Source of the DNA: Sphingomonadales bacterium
Lineage (GTDB): Bacteria; Pseudomonadota; Alphaproteobacteria; Sphingomonadales; Sphingomonadaceae
Direction: 5' to 3'
Length of the DNA stretch: 64,000 nt
Assembly (NCBI GenBank): GCA_017309275.1
Contig: JAFKLT010000030.1
Coordinates: 183,316-247,315, forward strand
The notes under the pieces were generated by a model that ran no database searches, was not told the DNA's origin, and was given only the letters and a program-made list of their open reading frames with translations. Position numbers and translations under genes: made by a program. Shown here piece after piece: positions 27,901 to 42,900 of this stretch (positions are counted from its first letter, which is position 1; the number at the start of each line of letters is the position of its first letter).

Positions 27901-30900
27901 TTGAATGCACCGAGGATCAGGGCAGCGGCCGTGGCGAGTTCCATCGTGCCGATGAACTGGCTGGCGCCCTGGACGCCGAACAGCGGGTGAAGCCAGCTCA
28001 TAAGCGGGCTGTGTTCGATGAATGGGGCAATGCCTTGCGCCTCATAAGCCGTGAATTTCATGCCGCCGAACCACAGAAAGACAATGACTAGGGCCCATCG
28101 CAGCAGAGCGAGTTCGCGCATTTGATGCTCGGGGACGCTGAATGAATATTTCTCCAATAAGCTCATAATCAATGCCCTTTTTGTTGATGGAAATGTGGCG
28201 AGAGGCGTCAGTTTGTAATTCCGGGACCGACGATGTCGGTCGGACAGTTGGTGCACTTCTCTTCGTCGCAGAAACGGCAGGTCGTGCGCGCGCGCACTTC
28301 GTCGCGCGGCAATGACGCGAGGATGGTTTCCGCGACGCGCTCCAGCGCAGCGCGGTCCTTCTCGCCGACCGCAGCGAGCAACCCGGTGATCGCTGTGCTG
28401 CGCAGATTCAGGAGCGCCCTGCGTTCCGTCTCGCCGCCGGACGTCAACGACACGTGCATGACGCGGCGATCGCCGGGGGATTGCGATTTCGAGACGAAAT
28501 TCTGAGCGACCAGCCGTTCGACCACGCGGGCAGCACCGGCATGCGACAGGCGCAGGGCCTTGCCGATCTGGTCGATCGAAAGGCCCGGTTCATGGCCGAT
28601 GAGGCTCAATGCCGCCGCGGTCTCCCCGCCGGCCGGAAAGCGCTGTGATATCGCACCGCGCATCTCATCCGACACCCCCTGCGCGAGGGCGCCGAAGAGA
28701 TTGATCAGCCGATCGGAAGGTGAAGCGTCCTTGGTCAATCGCATTCCAGTATATATGCGTCGCGCATATAAATAGCGCAGCGGCTGGAGAATGCAAGAGG
28801 CGATGCGAGCTTCAGAGCTTGAGCCTCTCCTTCATGGGCTCGCGATCCGTCTGTTCGATGGGGTACCAGCGGTAGCCGGATCCGTCGGCGGCAATGTGAC
28901 CCACCCCCGGGAACGGAAGATGGGGCGCCGCAATCATCATACGGTCGCGAGCGAAGCGGGTGAACGCGGCTTTCCGCACGGCGCGCGCCTCGTCCTAGCG
29001 AACATCGAAAGTGATCGTCACGTCGGGGCGTGGAAATTGAACCGCGCCGGCGTGGATGACATCGCCGACGAAGACGATACTCTGCCCCTTGCTGGTCAAG
29101 GTGTAGAAGGCGGTGCCCGGGGTGTGCCCAGGCTGCAGTTCGGCACGAATGCCCGGCACGACTTCGCCATCGGTATCGATCGGCTTCACCCGGCCGGCCG
29201 TGACATAGGGCGTCAGCGTCTGCTCGGTCTGGGTCCAGAAGCGCTTGTCGATCCCGCTTTTAGCCGCGTTGGCAACATCGGAGAAAAAGCGAATATCTGC
29301 ACCGCCGGCATAGACCGTCGCGCGCGGGAAGACGATCTTGCCCGCCTTCGTGAGACCGCCGCTATGGTCGCTGTGGACATGGGTGATGAGTATGTCGGTG
29401 ATTGTCTCCGGCGCGGCCCCAGCTGCTGCCAGCGCTTCGAGCAGCCTGCCGCCGTTGCCTAGGCCGAAAAGATCGCCGGCACCGACATCGACAAGGATCC
29501 GCCGCCCGTTGAAGTCGATCAGATAAGCGTTGATCGAAGCCTCTGCGGGATTAGCTAGGAAACTGCGGGCAAGAATTTCGTCGATCGTTTGCGCCGAGAC
29601 GCCGCGCAGCAACTGGTGCAGGTCCAGCGGGACCGACCCATCCGACAATGCCGTTATCTGGGCATCGCCAATCGTAAATCGATAAATTGCGGGAGCGGTC
29701 TGGCGGACGGTCCCGGCTATGGTGTCGGGCACCGCGGCGGGCGTCGGAGCCGCTAAACCGGGAGAAGAGGATATCGGGCCAAGCAGCGCCAGGGCGAGAG
29801 GGAGAATAGTGAATGGCTTTTTGATCATCATGGCGACGTCCTTGATTGAGTTGCGATGGATGAAGAACTGTCAGTCATTATCCCAGCGCTGGCGGGGTCT
29901 TGCGAGACATTGTCGCGATCGACAGCGTGCTCGGCGACAGAGTTCGGTTCAGGCAGGGCCACTTCCGAAAAATGCTGCCGAATATAGTCCAGCTTGGGAT
30001 CGATGAAGCGGCGGCAGAAGGGTCGGCTCGGATCGGTTCGATAATAGTTCTGGTAACGCTCGTCCGAAGCCTTGAAGCTTCTGAACGGCAGAACCAGGGT
30101 ATGCGCCGTATTGCCGAATTCCTCGGCAAATCGGACGATCGCCAATTCGGCCTCATGCCGCTGGTTGTCATCGAAAATATAGATCGCGCTGCGGTACTTG
30201 TCGCTAGGAGAGCGGGCCCGGGTGGCTGAATGCGTTCTCAGATGCACCTCGCACAGCGTTGCCAACGGAATGATTGAAGGATCGAAGGTGACGATCACCC
30301 CTTCTGACCAGCTATCTGCCGGAGCGTCCGATTGGACAAAGCCCTGGTCGACCTGCGCAACGCCGCGCAGCGCCTGGAACACCCCTTCGGTGCACCAATG
30401 GCACCCCCCTCCAAAGCCGATCTTCGCCATCTTCACCTCTCGCGCCTAGACGTATTTCTTTCCGCGGATCAGCGCCGTCTCGCGCGCCTGAGCCTTCTGG
30501 CTGCGGACGCAATCAATGTAAGCATCAGCGCGCCGATAAGAACGCCCAGTAGCAGTGGACTGTGGACATGCATCATCGCTGGGCGCAAATACAGGCCGAC
30601 TAACCCGAGGATCACGAAAGCGACCGATGCAAGTCGCAATGCGCGCCAAGCACGGGGTTTGTTGTCTTTGAACCAAAGGGAAGTTCCGAAGATATTGATC
30701 ATAAATGGTTGCCTTCCGGCAGCAAGGTTCAAGGTACGCAGTAAGTCAGAGCGGCCGTGCACATTCCGAACGAAGCCAGGTTTCCTGCACGCTGCTGAAG
30801 CCGGCCTCGCGTAATGTCTGGGTCGCCGCAGCCAACCGCTGGCCCCGCCGATGCAGGAGGTTAACGAACGCGCGGAGTATTTCGAGCCGGGGATCAGCGA

Positions 30901-33900
30901 GTGTCCCATTTGCACGCCGTCCCGGGAGAAGTTGATGTTTCTTGAAGAGGGCCTGCGCGAGACCGGCTCGCGATCCGAACCTTTGGCCTTTCTCGCTCCG
31001 CGCCAGTGCGATTACCGTCAGTTCCATCGGCGTGAAGATGAAGGCGCCGGATGGAAGTATCTCTGGCTCGATGAGGTGCAGCACTGTGGCGCGAGCTCCC
31101 TTGTTCTCTTCATCGTCTTCGCGGCCGTACCTATTTTAACGAACCGCGGCGCCGTTGAAGATTGTCCGTTCGGCTAAGACGCTCTCATTCATCCTGGGGC
31201 GCAGCGTCAGGCACGCCGTCGCTTCTGTGTCAGCCGTTGCGCCGACTATCGCAGTGAGCCAGACGTTTTTCCAATAGGCTGTGCCTATAGTTTTCATAGC
31301 GCCGGATAGCGTGACGCGTCACTTATTGCGGCATCTCGACATGCCCACCGAAGCCAAAGCGCATCGCCGAGAGAAGCTTGTCGCCAAAAGTGTGGTCGAC
31401 GCGGCTGCGGTAGCGCGCAAACAAGGCGGCCGAAAGGACATAGGCCGGGACGGCTTCTTCCATTGCCGCATCGATCGTCCACCGGCCCTCGCCAGAGTCC
31501 GAGACCTGGCCGGTGAATTGCTCGAGCATCGGATCCCTGGCCAGGCCGATCGCGCAAAGGTCGAGCAGCCAGGACGAGATGACACTGCCGCGACGCCAGA
31601 CTTCGGCCACGTCGGTCAGGTTGATGTCGAAGCGTTCATCAGGCTCGAGCCGTTCGGAGGACTTGCCCTTGAGAATGTCGAAGCCCTCGGCATAGGCCTG
31701 CATCAGGCCATATTCGATTCCGTTGTGGACCATCTTGACGAAATGCCCGGCGCCGGTTGGGCCGGCGTGGATATAGCCGCGCTCGGCGCGACTGTCGGGC
31801 GCGTCGCGTCCAATGGTGCGGACGATCGAACCATAGCCCGGCGCGAGCGTATCGAAGATGGGATCCAGCAGATCGACGATCTCCTTGTCGCCGCCGATCA
31901 TCATGCAATAACCGCGTTCGAGCCCCCATATCCCGCCTGATGTGCCAACATCGATATAATGGAGCCCCTTGTCCCTTGCCGCAGCACCACATTTGATGTC
32001 GTCTTTGTAGAAGCTGTTGCCGCCATCGATGATGATGTCGCCGGGCTCCGACAATTCCATCAGCTTGTCGACCGTGTCTTGGGTGGGAGCGCCCGCCGGG
32101 AGCATTACCCAGAAGATCCGCGGCGCAGTGAGTTTGGCGACGACATCTTCAAGCGAATTCGCTCCGATGGCACCTTCACCGGCGAGCTGAGTAACCGCGG
32201 CCGGATCGCGATTGAAGGCGACGACCTCGTGGCCGCCGCGCATCAGCCGACGCGCGATATTGGCACCCATGCGGCCGAGGCCGATCATTGCAAGACGCAT
32301 TGTTCAAATCCTTCTGTCAGAAGTTCACCCGGCGCGGACAGTTCCGACCAACGCCCCGCCGTCACGATCCAACGAGACCGCACCGCTCGCTGGCAGGTTA
32401 CCATGAGTATGCAAATTTCGCCGCGCCTTGGCACTGAATGGAGGATGAGTTCATCGCCAGACGAAGTCCAATAACCAGGCGCTATAGTTTCGATACCCAT
32501 TTAGCGACATGCGCAGTGCCGGGGCGGACATTGCGAACAGAGCAGCGACTGCGACACCCTCAGTCCGGTTGGAAGCCAAGCACGAAATCCACGACCTTTT
32601 TCGCAGACATCTCGCACGGCTTGAGCGATGTTTTGCCTGATGTGAACCGATACAGGTTGAAGCTGACGATGTCGGTCCCAGCCAACTCCCTGGCAAACAG
32701 GCTGTTGCGGCGCCCGTCGTCGGACCGCCGGACGATCAAGCCGAAACGCCGGCCTTCGTGAATGCCTTCGCTATGACCCTCGGGAAGCCTTTTGAAGGCA
32801 GCGTCGAAATCGGTAAGCTCCATCTCGTTCCACCAGTATCAGAAGACGCACAGCATGTTCGGGCCCGCCAACTCTGGCGCGCGCAACGAGCCCCAGGAAC
32901 AAGCGCGCATTCGACTAGGCCCTCTCCATCTCATGTGTCGGTTCAACCCCCATCAGCGCCAGGCCGTTGCGGATGACCTGCCCGATCGCGGCGGCCAGGA
33001 ACAACCGCGCGCGGCTAACCGGCAGGTTTTCCGGGTAGGCGAAGCGGCGCGTCGGGTCGGCATTTCCTGTGTTCCACAGCGCATGGAATTCCGCGGCCAG
33101 CCCCTCAAGGAAGAAGGCGATCCGGTGCGGCTCGCGCGCTGCCGCAGCCGCCTCGACGATGCGGGGGAATTCTGCCGCACGCTTCACAAGCGTAAGGCTC
33201 GGACCGTCCAGAAGAGCGAGATCGGGCGGGTCGCCCAACTCGATACCCGCTTCGGCCGCGCGGCTTGCTAGCGAGCAAATCCGCGCATGGGCATATTGCA
33301 CATAGAAGACCGGATTATCCTTCGATGCCTCGACGACGGTCGCAAAGTCGAAGTCCATGGACGCTTCCGCTTTGCGGGTCAGCATCATGAAGCGAACGAC
33401 GTCCTTTCCGACTTCTCGAATGACATCGGCCAGCGTGACGAAATTGCCTGCGCGCTTGGACATCTTGACCGGCTCACCCGCGCGCAGCAGCCGCACGATC
33501 TGCACCAGCTTGACGTCGAACCGCTTCCTGCCTTCGGTTAGAGCTTCGGCGGCGGCAACGATGCGCATCACGGTCCCGGCATGATCGGCGCCCCAGATGT
33601 CGATCAGTTCGTCGGCATCGCGCGCCTTCTCGAAATGATAGGCCAGATCCACGCCGAAATAGGTCCAGCTCCCATCCGGTTTACGGATAGGACGGTCCTG
33701 GTCATCGCCAAATTTCGTCGACCGGAACAGCGGCAGCGCGATCGGCTCCCAGTCCTTGGAGACTTCACCCTTCGGAGGTTCGAGAACGCCGTCATAGACA
33801 AGATCGCGCTCGCGCAGCCAGGCCTCGGCATCATCCGGCTTTCCGGCAGCGACGAGGTCCGCCTCCGACGCGAAGCGGTCGTGACTTATGCCGAGCAGCG

Positions 33901-36900
33901 CCAGATCTTCGCGGATCGTCTCCATCATCGCGGCAACGGTCCGCGCACGAAAGATTGCGAGCCAGTCCGTCTCCGGGGCGTCGGCATAGCGGCCCCCAAA
34001 ATCGGCGGCCAGCGCCTCCCCGACCGGCTTCAGATAATCGCCCGGGTATAGACCTTCCGCTATCTCGCCGAGGCTCTCGCCCAACGCCTCGCGATATCTC
34101 TGGTGTGCCGAGCGAGCGAGAATATCGACCTGCCCGCCGGCATCATTGATATAATATTCGCGGATGACGCGATGGCCGGTGAAAGCGAGCAGGTTGGCGA
34201 GCGCATCTCCGACCACTGCCCCTCGGCAGTGCCCCATATGCATCGGACCGGTCGGGTTGGCCGAGACAAACTCTATATTCACCGTCTTACCCGCGCCGAC
34301 GGGCGACATGCCGTAGCGGTCCTTCTGGTCCGCAATCACCGCCAGCTCGTTTTGCCAGGCCTGGTCGGTCAGCCGGATATTTACAAAGCCCGGGCCAGCG
34401 ACGGCCACGTCTGCAACATCCTCCAACATGGCCAACCGGCCCGCCAACTTCTCAGCGAGTTGGCGCGGATGCGTGCCGGTAAGTTTTGCCAGGACCATCG
34501 CCGCGTTGGTCGACAGATCGCCATGCGCCGGGTCGTGCGGACGCTCCACGGTCAGCCCCGCCCGGTCGAGGCCCGCAGGAACGTCCCCCGCCACCTGCAG
34601 ATCGCCAATTACCCGCGCGAGATGATCAAGGATGCGCGCATGAAGCGACACAGCCATCAGCGAAGGCCCGCTGCGCCTTGGCTGCTATCCAACCTCTACG
34701 CCTTTCCAGAAAGCGATGTGATCCCGGATGGCTTCCGCAACCGGATTCGGATCGGGATATGACCAAGCCGCGTCCGCGTTGAGCGCGCTGCCTACGCGGA
34801 TATGGAAGTATCTCGCGGTGCCCTTGATCGGGCAGACAGAAGTGTGTGCGCTCGCTTCAAGGAGCTCCTGATTGACCGCGGAAGGTGGGAAATAGTGGTT
34901 TCCCTCGACGACGATTGTCTCGTCGCTTGCGGCGATGGTGGTGTCGTTCCAAACTGCTGAGACCAACGGAATATCCTCTCATATTGTCAATGGCACGGCG
35001 TTCGCAGCGGCCCGTGAATCAGGGGCGTTCGAGGAGTGCGACGGTGCCTTGGCCGCCGTCGGCGCAGATGCTGACGATTGCCCGTGATCCGCTCGGCATG
35101 TCCCAGAGCTCCTTCACTGCCTGGCTGAGGTCGCGCGCGCCTGTCGCGCCGAAGGGATGACCGATTGCTACCGAGCCCCCGTTGGGATTGACGCGGTCCC
35201 AGTCGAAGTCGCCCAAATCCGACTGGACACCGGCGGTTTCGCGCACCCACTCCCGGTCGGTGATGGCCGCGACATTCGCCAGGACCTGGGCGGCGAAGGC
35301 TTCGTGGATTTCCCAAAGAGCGATATCGGAGAAGCTTAGTTGATGCCGCGCGAGCAGACGTGGAATGCCATAGGAGGGTGCCATCAACAGACCCTCGGTG
35401 TGGAAATCGACGGCCGACACCTCGTAATCGATGAGCCGCGCGTAGGGGGTGCCCGCCGGCAGTCGTGCCACGCCGGCTTCGTTTGCCACCCAGCAACCGG
35501 CGGCGCCATCCGTTATCGGCGAGCTGTTGCCGGCAGTCAGCGTTCCCCTGCCACTGTCGCGATCGAAGACGGGCTTGAGTGCGGCAAGCCGTTCGGGCGA
35601 CGTATCGGCGCGGGGGTTCGCATCGCGCGCCAGTTCAGGAAGGGAAATCGCGAGATCGTCGAAGAAACCTCGCTCCCAACCAGCGACCGACCGCTGGTGG
35701 CTCTTTAGCGCCCAATCGTCCTGCGCCTCGCGCGAGATCCGCCAGGCCTTGGCGGTGTCCTCCATATGATCGCCCATTGTCCTGCCGGTGATCCGGTTGG
35801 CCCATCCCTTGGTCGGGAGCACATAGTCGTGGAGGGCAAGAGACTGGAGGGCCGCAAGCGCCGCCGCTGGATCTTGCGCAAAGAGGTCGGTGAGCCGCTT
35901 CGATGCATCGGCCGTCAAAGCGATGGGAGGTCGGCTCATGACTTCGGCACCGCCCACCATCGTGAGATCGGTTCCTCCGCCCAGCATCCCTGCCGCAGCG
36001 AAAGTCGCCGTCATGCTGGTAGAGCATGCCAAAACGACCGAAAATGCGGGGACATTCGGATTGAGCTTGGCGTCAAGCCAGGTCTCGCGAGCAATGTTGC
36101 TCCAACCCAAATTCGGGATCACGGTACCCCAGATGAGAAGATCCGGCTCTGCTTGCGCCGCCATCGCCTGCACAAGAGGGACGGACAAAGAGACGGCATC
36201 ATAAGCAGCCAAAGCCCCTCCGCCGCGGCCGAAGGGAGTGCGAAGGCCGGCGGCAACAAAGACGGGTTCAGCAAAGCGGCTCATGACGATCTCCAAATAT
36301 TATCCGCAGGGTGAAAGGTGGGGCGCGACGGAGTATGCGCCGCTAACCACCATAGCGCTCGGTCTTGATTATCGAGGGGTCGACCCCGGCCAGCAGCGCG
36401 CCCTCGGTCGCAATGTTGACGAAATCGTTGGATCCGCAAACGAATATCTGTGTGGGCTTTCGGTGAAGCCGGGCGAGAACCTCTTCGACCATGGCGCTGT
36501 CGATCCGCCGCCCGAAATCCGATGCGCGGATCGGATCTTCGCGCGTGATCGCCAGCGCCAGGACAAATGCGGCATCGTTGATCTCGACGGAATGTAGTTC
36601 TTCCGAAAACAGAACATCCTCAGCGGTGCGCGCGGACAGGAGCAACGCGGTTGGCACGGCCGGGTCTTGTGTGCGGCGATGCCGGATCATCGCCATCAAC
36701 GGCACGAGCCCGGAGCCTGCTCCGATCAACAGCACCGCGTCTACGGCAGGTTCAGGCCATAGGAAGTGCCCGCCGAGCGGACCGCGAAGCTCGATCTCAT
36801 CGCCGACTATCGCGATATCGTGAAAATAGGCCGACACCTCGCCATCGGGCAGGCGTTCGACAGCGAGCTCGATGATCGGGGACGAGGCTGCCGATGACGC

Positions 36901-39900
36901 GATCGAGTAACTGCGCATCGCGCTATAGCCATCAGGCGCGGTCAGCCGGACATCGACATGTTGGCCTGCGATGTGCGCGAACGGCCTGCTCAATCGGAGG
37001 AAGAAGCTTTTGATGCTCGGCGTCTGCTGGACGATTTCCTCGATCACGCATGATTGCCATGACGCGGTTTGCGTGCCGTTGTCAGTCATCGGTGTATCGT
37101 TGCTCGCGCCACGGATCGCCGTAAATATGATAGCCGCGCAGCTCCCAGAAGCCGGCCTCGTCACGGGTTGTGAATTGCAGCGCCTTCACCCATTTGGCGG
37201 ACTTCCAGAAGTACAGATGCGGAACCAGCAGACGCGCCGGCCCGCCATGATCGCGGGTAATCGGCTGGCCGGCAAATTTGAGAGCGACCATCGCTTTCCC
37301 GGACAGCAGGTCCGCCAGCGGGACGTTTGTCGAATAATCGTCGTAGGAATGCGCCAGGACGAAATCAGTGGGCCGGTCGAGCCCTGCATCCGCAAGGATG
37401 TCTTCAATGAGGACGCCCTCCCATATGGTATCCAGCTTGGACCAAGAGGTCACACAGTGAATATCCTTGGTCACCTTGGTCTTTGGCAGGGCGTTAAACT
37501 CGCTCCAGTTCCACACTTTGACCGGCTTCGGGCCGACTTTGACGGTGAATTTCCAATCAGCCAGCTCCACGTTCGGCGTCGGCCCCGCCGTGAGAACCGG
37601 AAAATTCTCCACGAGATGCTGACCCGGCGGAATCCGGCCGGACTGGTCGCCACTTGAACCGCGACCGGTGAAACCTCTGGTGACCATAGTGCCCCCTTTT
37701 TGCTCGATGCGACAGACGATAACCGGCTTCACTTCAGACCTGATACGCGTGGCCGCGGTACGAACCGATGGCTTGAAGCCTGAAACGCCCGATGCTTCAT
37801 CGGATTTTCGATGATCGCATTTTCGTGAATCGGTGATTTGATGCTTATGGACTATAACGCGACGCCGGGCCGATTTCCCAATACCCTATCGCTATAGTTT
37901 TTATAGCTTTGAATAAATTACGCGCGCATCACGTCGGCTGCAGATTTAGGCACGGCATGAGGCTCGGTCCGCCTGCTTTCCAGGTTGGCTGCCGCGCCTC
38001 ACAGCTTCGTAAGCGCCTCTCAGGGATAGAACGGCAACAAGGTATGGAAACTATGTTCCGCCGCTATTGGAAATAGTCGGTGCACATCTTCATAGTCCTG
38101 CGTGCGAAACCCTTGAACCCCGTGCGAATTTTCGAAGAAGTGGCGCTCTGATCGATCGAGACTTCGGGGCGCAGCAAGATGGAGACATTGATGAAAGCCG
38201 TTGGTTACAAGGTCCCGGGACCCATCGCCGAGGATGCTGCGCTGGTCGACATCGAGCTGCCCCAGCCTGTCGCGGCAGGATATGATATCCTGGTTGAGGT
38301 GAAGGCCGTCTCGGTGAACCCGGTCGACTATAAGGTCCGCGGCAGCTCGCCGCCAGCCGATGGTGAATGGAAGGTGCTGGGGTGGGATGCGTCCGGGATC
38401 GTGCGCGAGGTCGGCCCCGACGTGACGCAGTTCCAGCCGGGCGACGAGGTCTATTATGCCGGATCGATTACCCGGCCCGGCACCAATGTCGAGTTCCATC
38501 TTGTCGACGCCCGGATCGTCGGTCGCAAACCCGCCTCGCTCGACTGGGCGGAAGCAGCAGCGCTGCCGCTAACGACGTTGACCGCCTGGGAGGCGATGTT
38601 CGATCGCCTCGACGTGGCGAAGCCAGTCCCCGGTGCGGCGCCGGCGATCCTCATCATCGGTGGCGCGGGTGGGGTCGGGTCGATCGCGATCCAGATCGCG
38701 CGCCAGCGCACAGACCTCACCGTCATCACCACCGCCTCCCGAGCGGAAACCCAGGAGTGGGTGAAGGAGCTTGGCGCGCACCATGTCATCGACCATAGGC
38801 GCCCGCTCGCGGCACAGATTGCCGAGCTTGGCATCGGCGCTCCCGCGTTCGTCTTTTCGACCACGCATACAGAGCAGCATGCCGCCGACATCGCCGAGCT
38901 GATCGCGCCGCAAGGGCGGTTCGCGCTGATCGACGATCCCACGGCATTCGACATCATGCTGTTCAAGCGCAAGGCGGTGTCGATACACCATGAGCTGATG
39001 TTCACCCGGTCGATCTACGGCACGCCCGATATGCATGAGCAGGGCAAGATCCTCGACGCGCTGGCCGTGCTGGTCGATGAGGGCAAAATCCGTACGACAC
39101 TGACCGAGCGACTGTCGCCGATCAATGCTGCCAATCTGAAGACAGTGCACGCACTGATCGAAAGTGGCGCGGCGAAAGGCAAGACCGTCCTCGAAGGATT
39201 CTGATCTTTTCCAGTCCAAGTAACGCCGGACGATAACGCCGCGGCGAAGGAAATCCCATGACCAAGTCCATTGCCACTGCCTCGATCAACCGTGAAACCG
39301 CAGTCGCCCTCATCGACGCAGCGATAACCGCCGCCCGTGCAATCGGCATCCCGGCTGCCGTCGCCGTCGTCGACGCAACCGGGTATCTGCGGGCGTTCGA
39401 GCGCACCGACGACGCGCCGTTTCTCACCGTCGATGTTGCCATCGACAAAGCGTGGAGTTCCGCCTCCTTTGGATATCCGACCCATGTCTGGAACGACTAT
39501 GTGAGCAACGATCCCAAAGTGGCGCCGCTGGCCTATCGCCCCCGGATGGTCGCCGTCGGTGGCGGCTATCCGATCCTTGAGGACGGAAAGCTGATCGGCG
39601 GAATCGGCATCTCCGGAGGCACTTATCAGCAGGACCAGGATGCCTGCGTTGAGGCACTCCAGAAAATCGGGTTCGAACTGCCAGCCTGACGACTGTCAGG
39701 CCATCGTCGGTGGCGATGGCCGGCAGATCTCACCTTGCGAAGGATCTTATGATGGAAGCGTTTGTCGTATTCACGCGGGAAGACACCACGGATGTGGATG
39801 AACTCGCGGCTTATTCTGCCCGCGTCGGCCCGTCGTTCGATGGGCATGACGTCACTTTTCTCGCCGCTTATGGCGCGATGGAGAATTTGGAGGGGTCGCC

Positions 39901-42900
39901 GATCGAAGGCGCCGTCATCTTGCGGTTCCCCACGATGCAAGCCGCGCATGACTGGTATCATAGCCCCGCCTACCAAGCTGTTGCTGCGCATCGCTTCGCC
40001 GGTGCCCGCTACCGCGGGTTTATCGTCGAGGGGCTGCGTTGACTCCCCCGCATTATAATGGCGGTACTGACCAAGAGCTGTGCGCCTAAACACCAACACC
40101 GGGAGTTTCTAAATGATCGAGGCCGAGGCACGCATCGCTACGATCGAATCGAGTCGATATCTGACGAGACTCGCTGAGGCGTGGGTTCATACTTACCCGG
40201 TTCGATATGACGCGCTGACAGCCGAAATCCAGCTTCCGGGCGGCGAGCTTATATTAACTGCGGACGGCGACAGCCTCTCCTTGAGGCTCGTGGGCAAAGA
40301 TCGCGAACGTTTCGATGCAACCAAGCAATCGGTCGCCACGCTTGTTGATCGCGTCGCGGAGCACGACACCGGGGTCCGATGCGTTTGGAATGACATATCA
40401 TGATAGCGCGCACCACAATTCGCCGCGGTTCTTCATCGCGCTGGAGGATCAGATGAGCATGCTCGAACCCCAAGCGCCGGATCTTCGGGTGCAGAAATGG
40501 ATCGGCGCGGACGGAGAAAGCACCGGGCCGCTCAAGCTGTCGGATCTCGGCTCCGGCCCAAAGATCCTGTTCGCCTTCCAGCACTGGTGCCGCGGCTGCC
40601 ATGTGCATGGCTTCCCGACGCTACAAAGATTGCATAGTGCATTGAGCCCCAGGGGCGTGGGATTTGCGGTGATCCAGACCGTCTTCGAAGGTGCGGATGA
40701 AAACACCTTCGAGAAGTTGCGTGTGAACCAGCTCGAATATGCGCTTCCTGTCGCCTTCGGCCATGATGAACCACTGGTCGGCGCGACGCTGCCTACCTTC
40801 ATGGAGGATTATCGCACGCGAGGAACGCCCTGGTTCTCGATCATTGACGCTGGCGGCCGTATCGTCTTCTCGGACTTCCATCTCGACGCGGACAGGATCG
40901 TAAAGGATCTGGAGCTGGTGTAATCCGTGCGGCCTTGGCTCTTCCTGACCGCCAGCCACCTCGCAATGCTCGGCATTGGTTTTGCGGCCGGCATTTACAC
41001 GCTGCCAATCCTCACCGCGGCCAGGCCGCCGAAGCCGGCAGCCTATCAGGCCATCGTCGACGTGCCTGTCGGGATCGATGTTCGCGACTACAACACGGTC
41101 GTCATCTGGTGCGAAGCGTTCGACCAGTTCATCAGCGCGGCAGCGTATCGACCGTCGCGTCAGGCGCTAAAATGAGCCCGGCGATGGATAGCATGCGGTC
41201 GGCGGGCCGACGTGGCCTCAAGCTCGCACCGGTGGCGGCGTTGCTGGCGAGCGTCGCGGCTCTGCTGCTGGGTAATGGTTTGCTGGGCACGCTCCTGATC
41301 GTCAGGGCCGGCCAGGAGGGCTTCTCGTCCGGCGCGATCAGCGCGATGATGTCGTTCTACTTCGCCGGTTTCACGATCGGCGCGCTCATGTTGCCGCGGA
41401 TCATCGTCGCCGTGGGTCATGTCAGAACCTTTGCTGGCTTTGCGGCGATCGCCTCGATGACTGCCCTTCTCCATGTTGCGCTCGTGGAACCGATCGCCTG
41501 GATACCGCTTCGCCTGATCACGGGCTTCGCCTACGCGGGCATGATCCTCGCAACGGAGAGCTGGCTCAACGCCCATGCAGTGCCATCCACGCGCGGCCAA
41601 CTCCTGTCGATCTTCGGAGTCGTCTCGATGGGCTCATGGGCCATCGGCCAGGCCTTGCTCAACGTCGCCCCGCCCGCCGACATGACCTTGTTCCTTATCG
41701 TGTCGCTGTTAATTTCCGCGGCGGTGGTTCCGATCACCTTGCTGCCCAGCCATCCGCCGGCGCAGGTGACACAGGAACGGGTCGCGTTCAGCGACCTCGT
41801 GCGCGCATCACCGCTCGCTGCGGCTGGCGCTTTCCTCGCTGGCCTGGCTATCGGCGGTTTTTGGGGCATGGGCCCGAACTTCGCCCAGAGGATCGGACTC
41901 GATGTCGGCGGCATCTCCGCTTTCATGGCTGCGGTGCTGGGTGGGACGCTCCTATTGCAGTGGCCCCTCGGCTGGCTTTCGGATCGCGTGTCGCGGAACC
42001 TTGTCATCGCCGCTGCGGCCCTGGCGTCCGCAGCGGCGGCCGTCGGCGTCGCCCTCGCGGTAGGGGCGCCCCTGCCGCTGCTCCTCGCGGCGGGCGCGCT
42101 GTTCGGCGGCTTTGGCATCCCGATCTATTCATTGTGTCTCGCGGTTGCCAACGACGACCTTCCGGCCGGCCGGCTGCTCGGTACCGCCCGCGGGCTTCTG
42201 CTGCTCAACGGGATCGGGACAGCCGCCGGACCCCTTATCGGGGGTGCTGCGATGACTATCGCCGGCCCCGGTGGGCTGTTCCTTTATGCGGCCGCATTGC
42301 TTGCCATATTGGCGGTGTTGGCTATCGGGAGCAGCCAGCCAAGGCGCCGCATCCACGCCAAGGCTGCCCGCTCTCCAAGCACACCGATGATCACGGGATC
42401 TCTTGATGTGATGATATGCATGGAGTCAGAGACGGAGGCCGCCCGGCACTAGCGCGCCTACTGCGACGGGCGTCCTATTCTACATCTTCTACGATGAGGT
42501 CCCGGCCGTTGAACTGCACGGTCTCTCCTGTTCGTGCTCCTTCGATCGCCTCGAAGATCGGCGCCATCGTTGAAATGCCCATGAACTCACGCCCATCACA
42601 GGTGAACTTGCTCGTTGACACTGCGATCACGAAATGGCGCCCCGACAGTTTGATGACAGCACCCTCCTCCACTGCCGACTTGGGGCCGAAGTCGATCGTC
42701 CTGAGCTTTTCAAGTTTATCGGCATAGTCGTGCAATGTGTCGTCAAGCGCTTCAGCCAAGTCGCTCGCGACTTCGGCCTGCGCCTGCTCGTCATTCTCGA
42801 TCGGCTCGCTCCGATCCAGCTGAGCGATGGAGACATAATCCAGATAATTGGTGCGAGCGCTATGCAGGGCGGCAGTCTCCAGCGAAAGCATGGTTTCGCG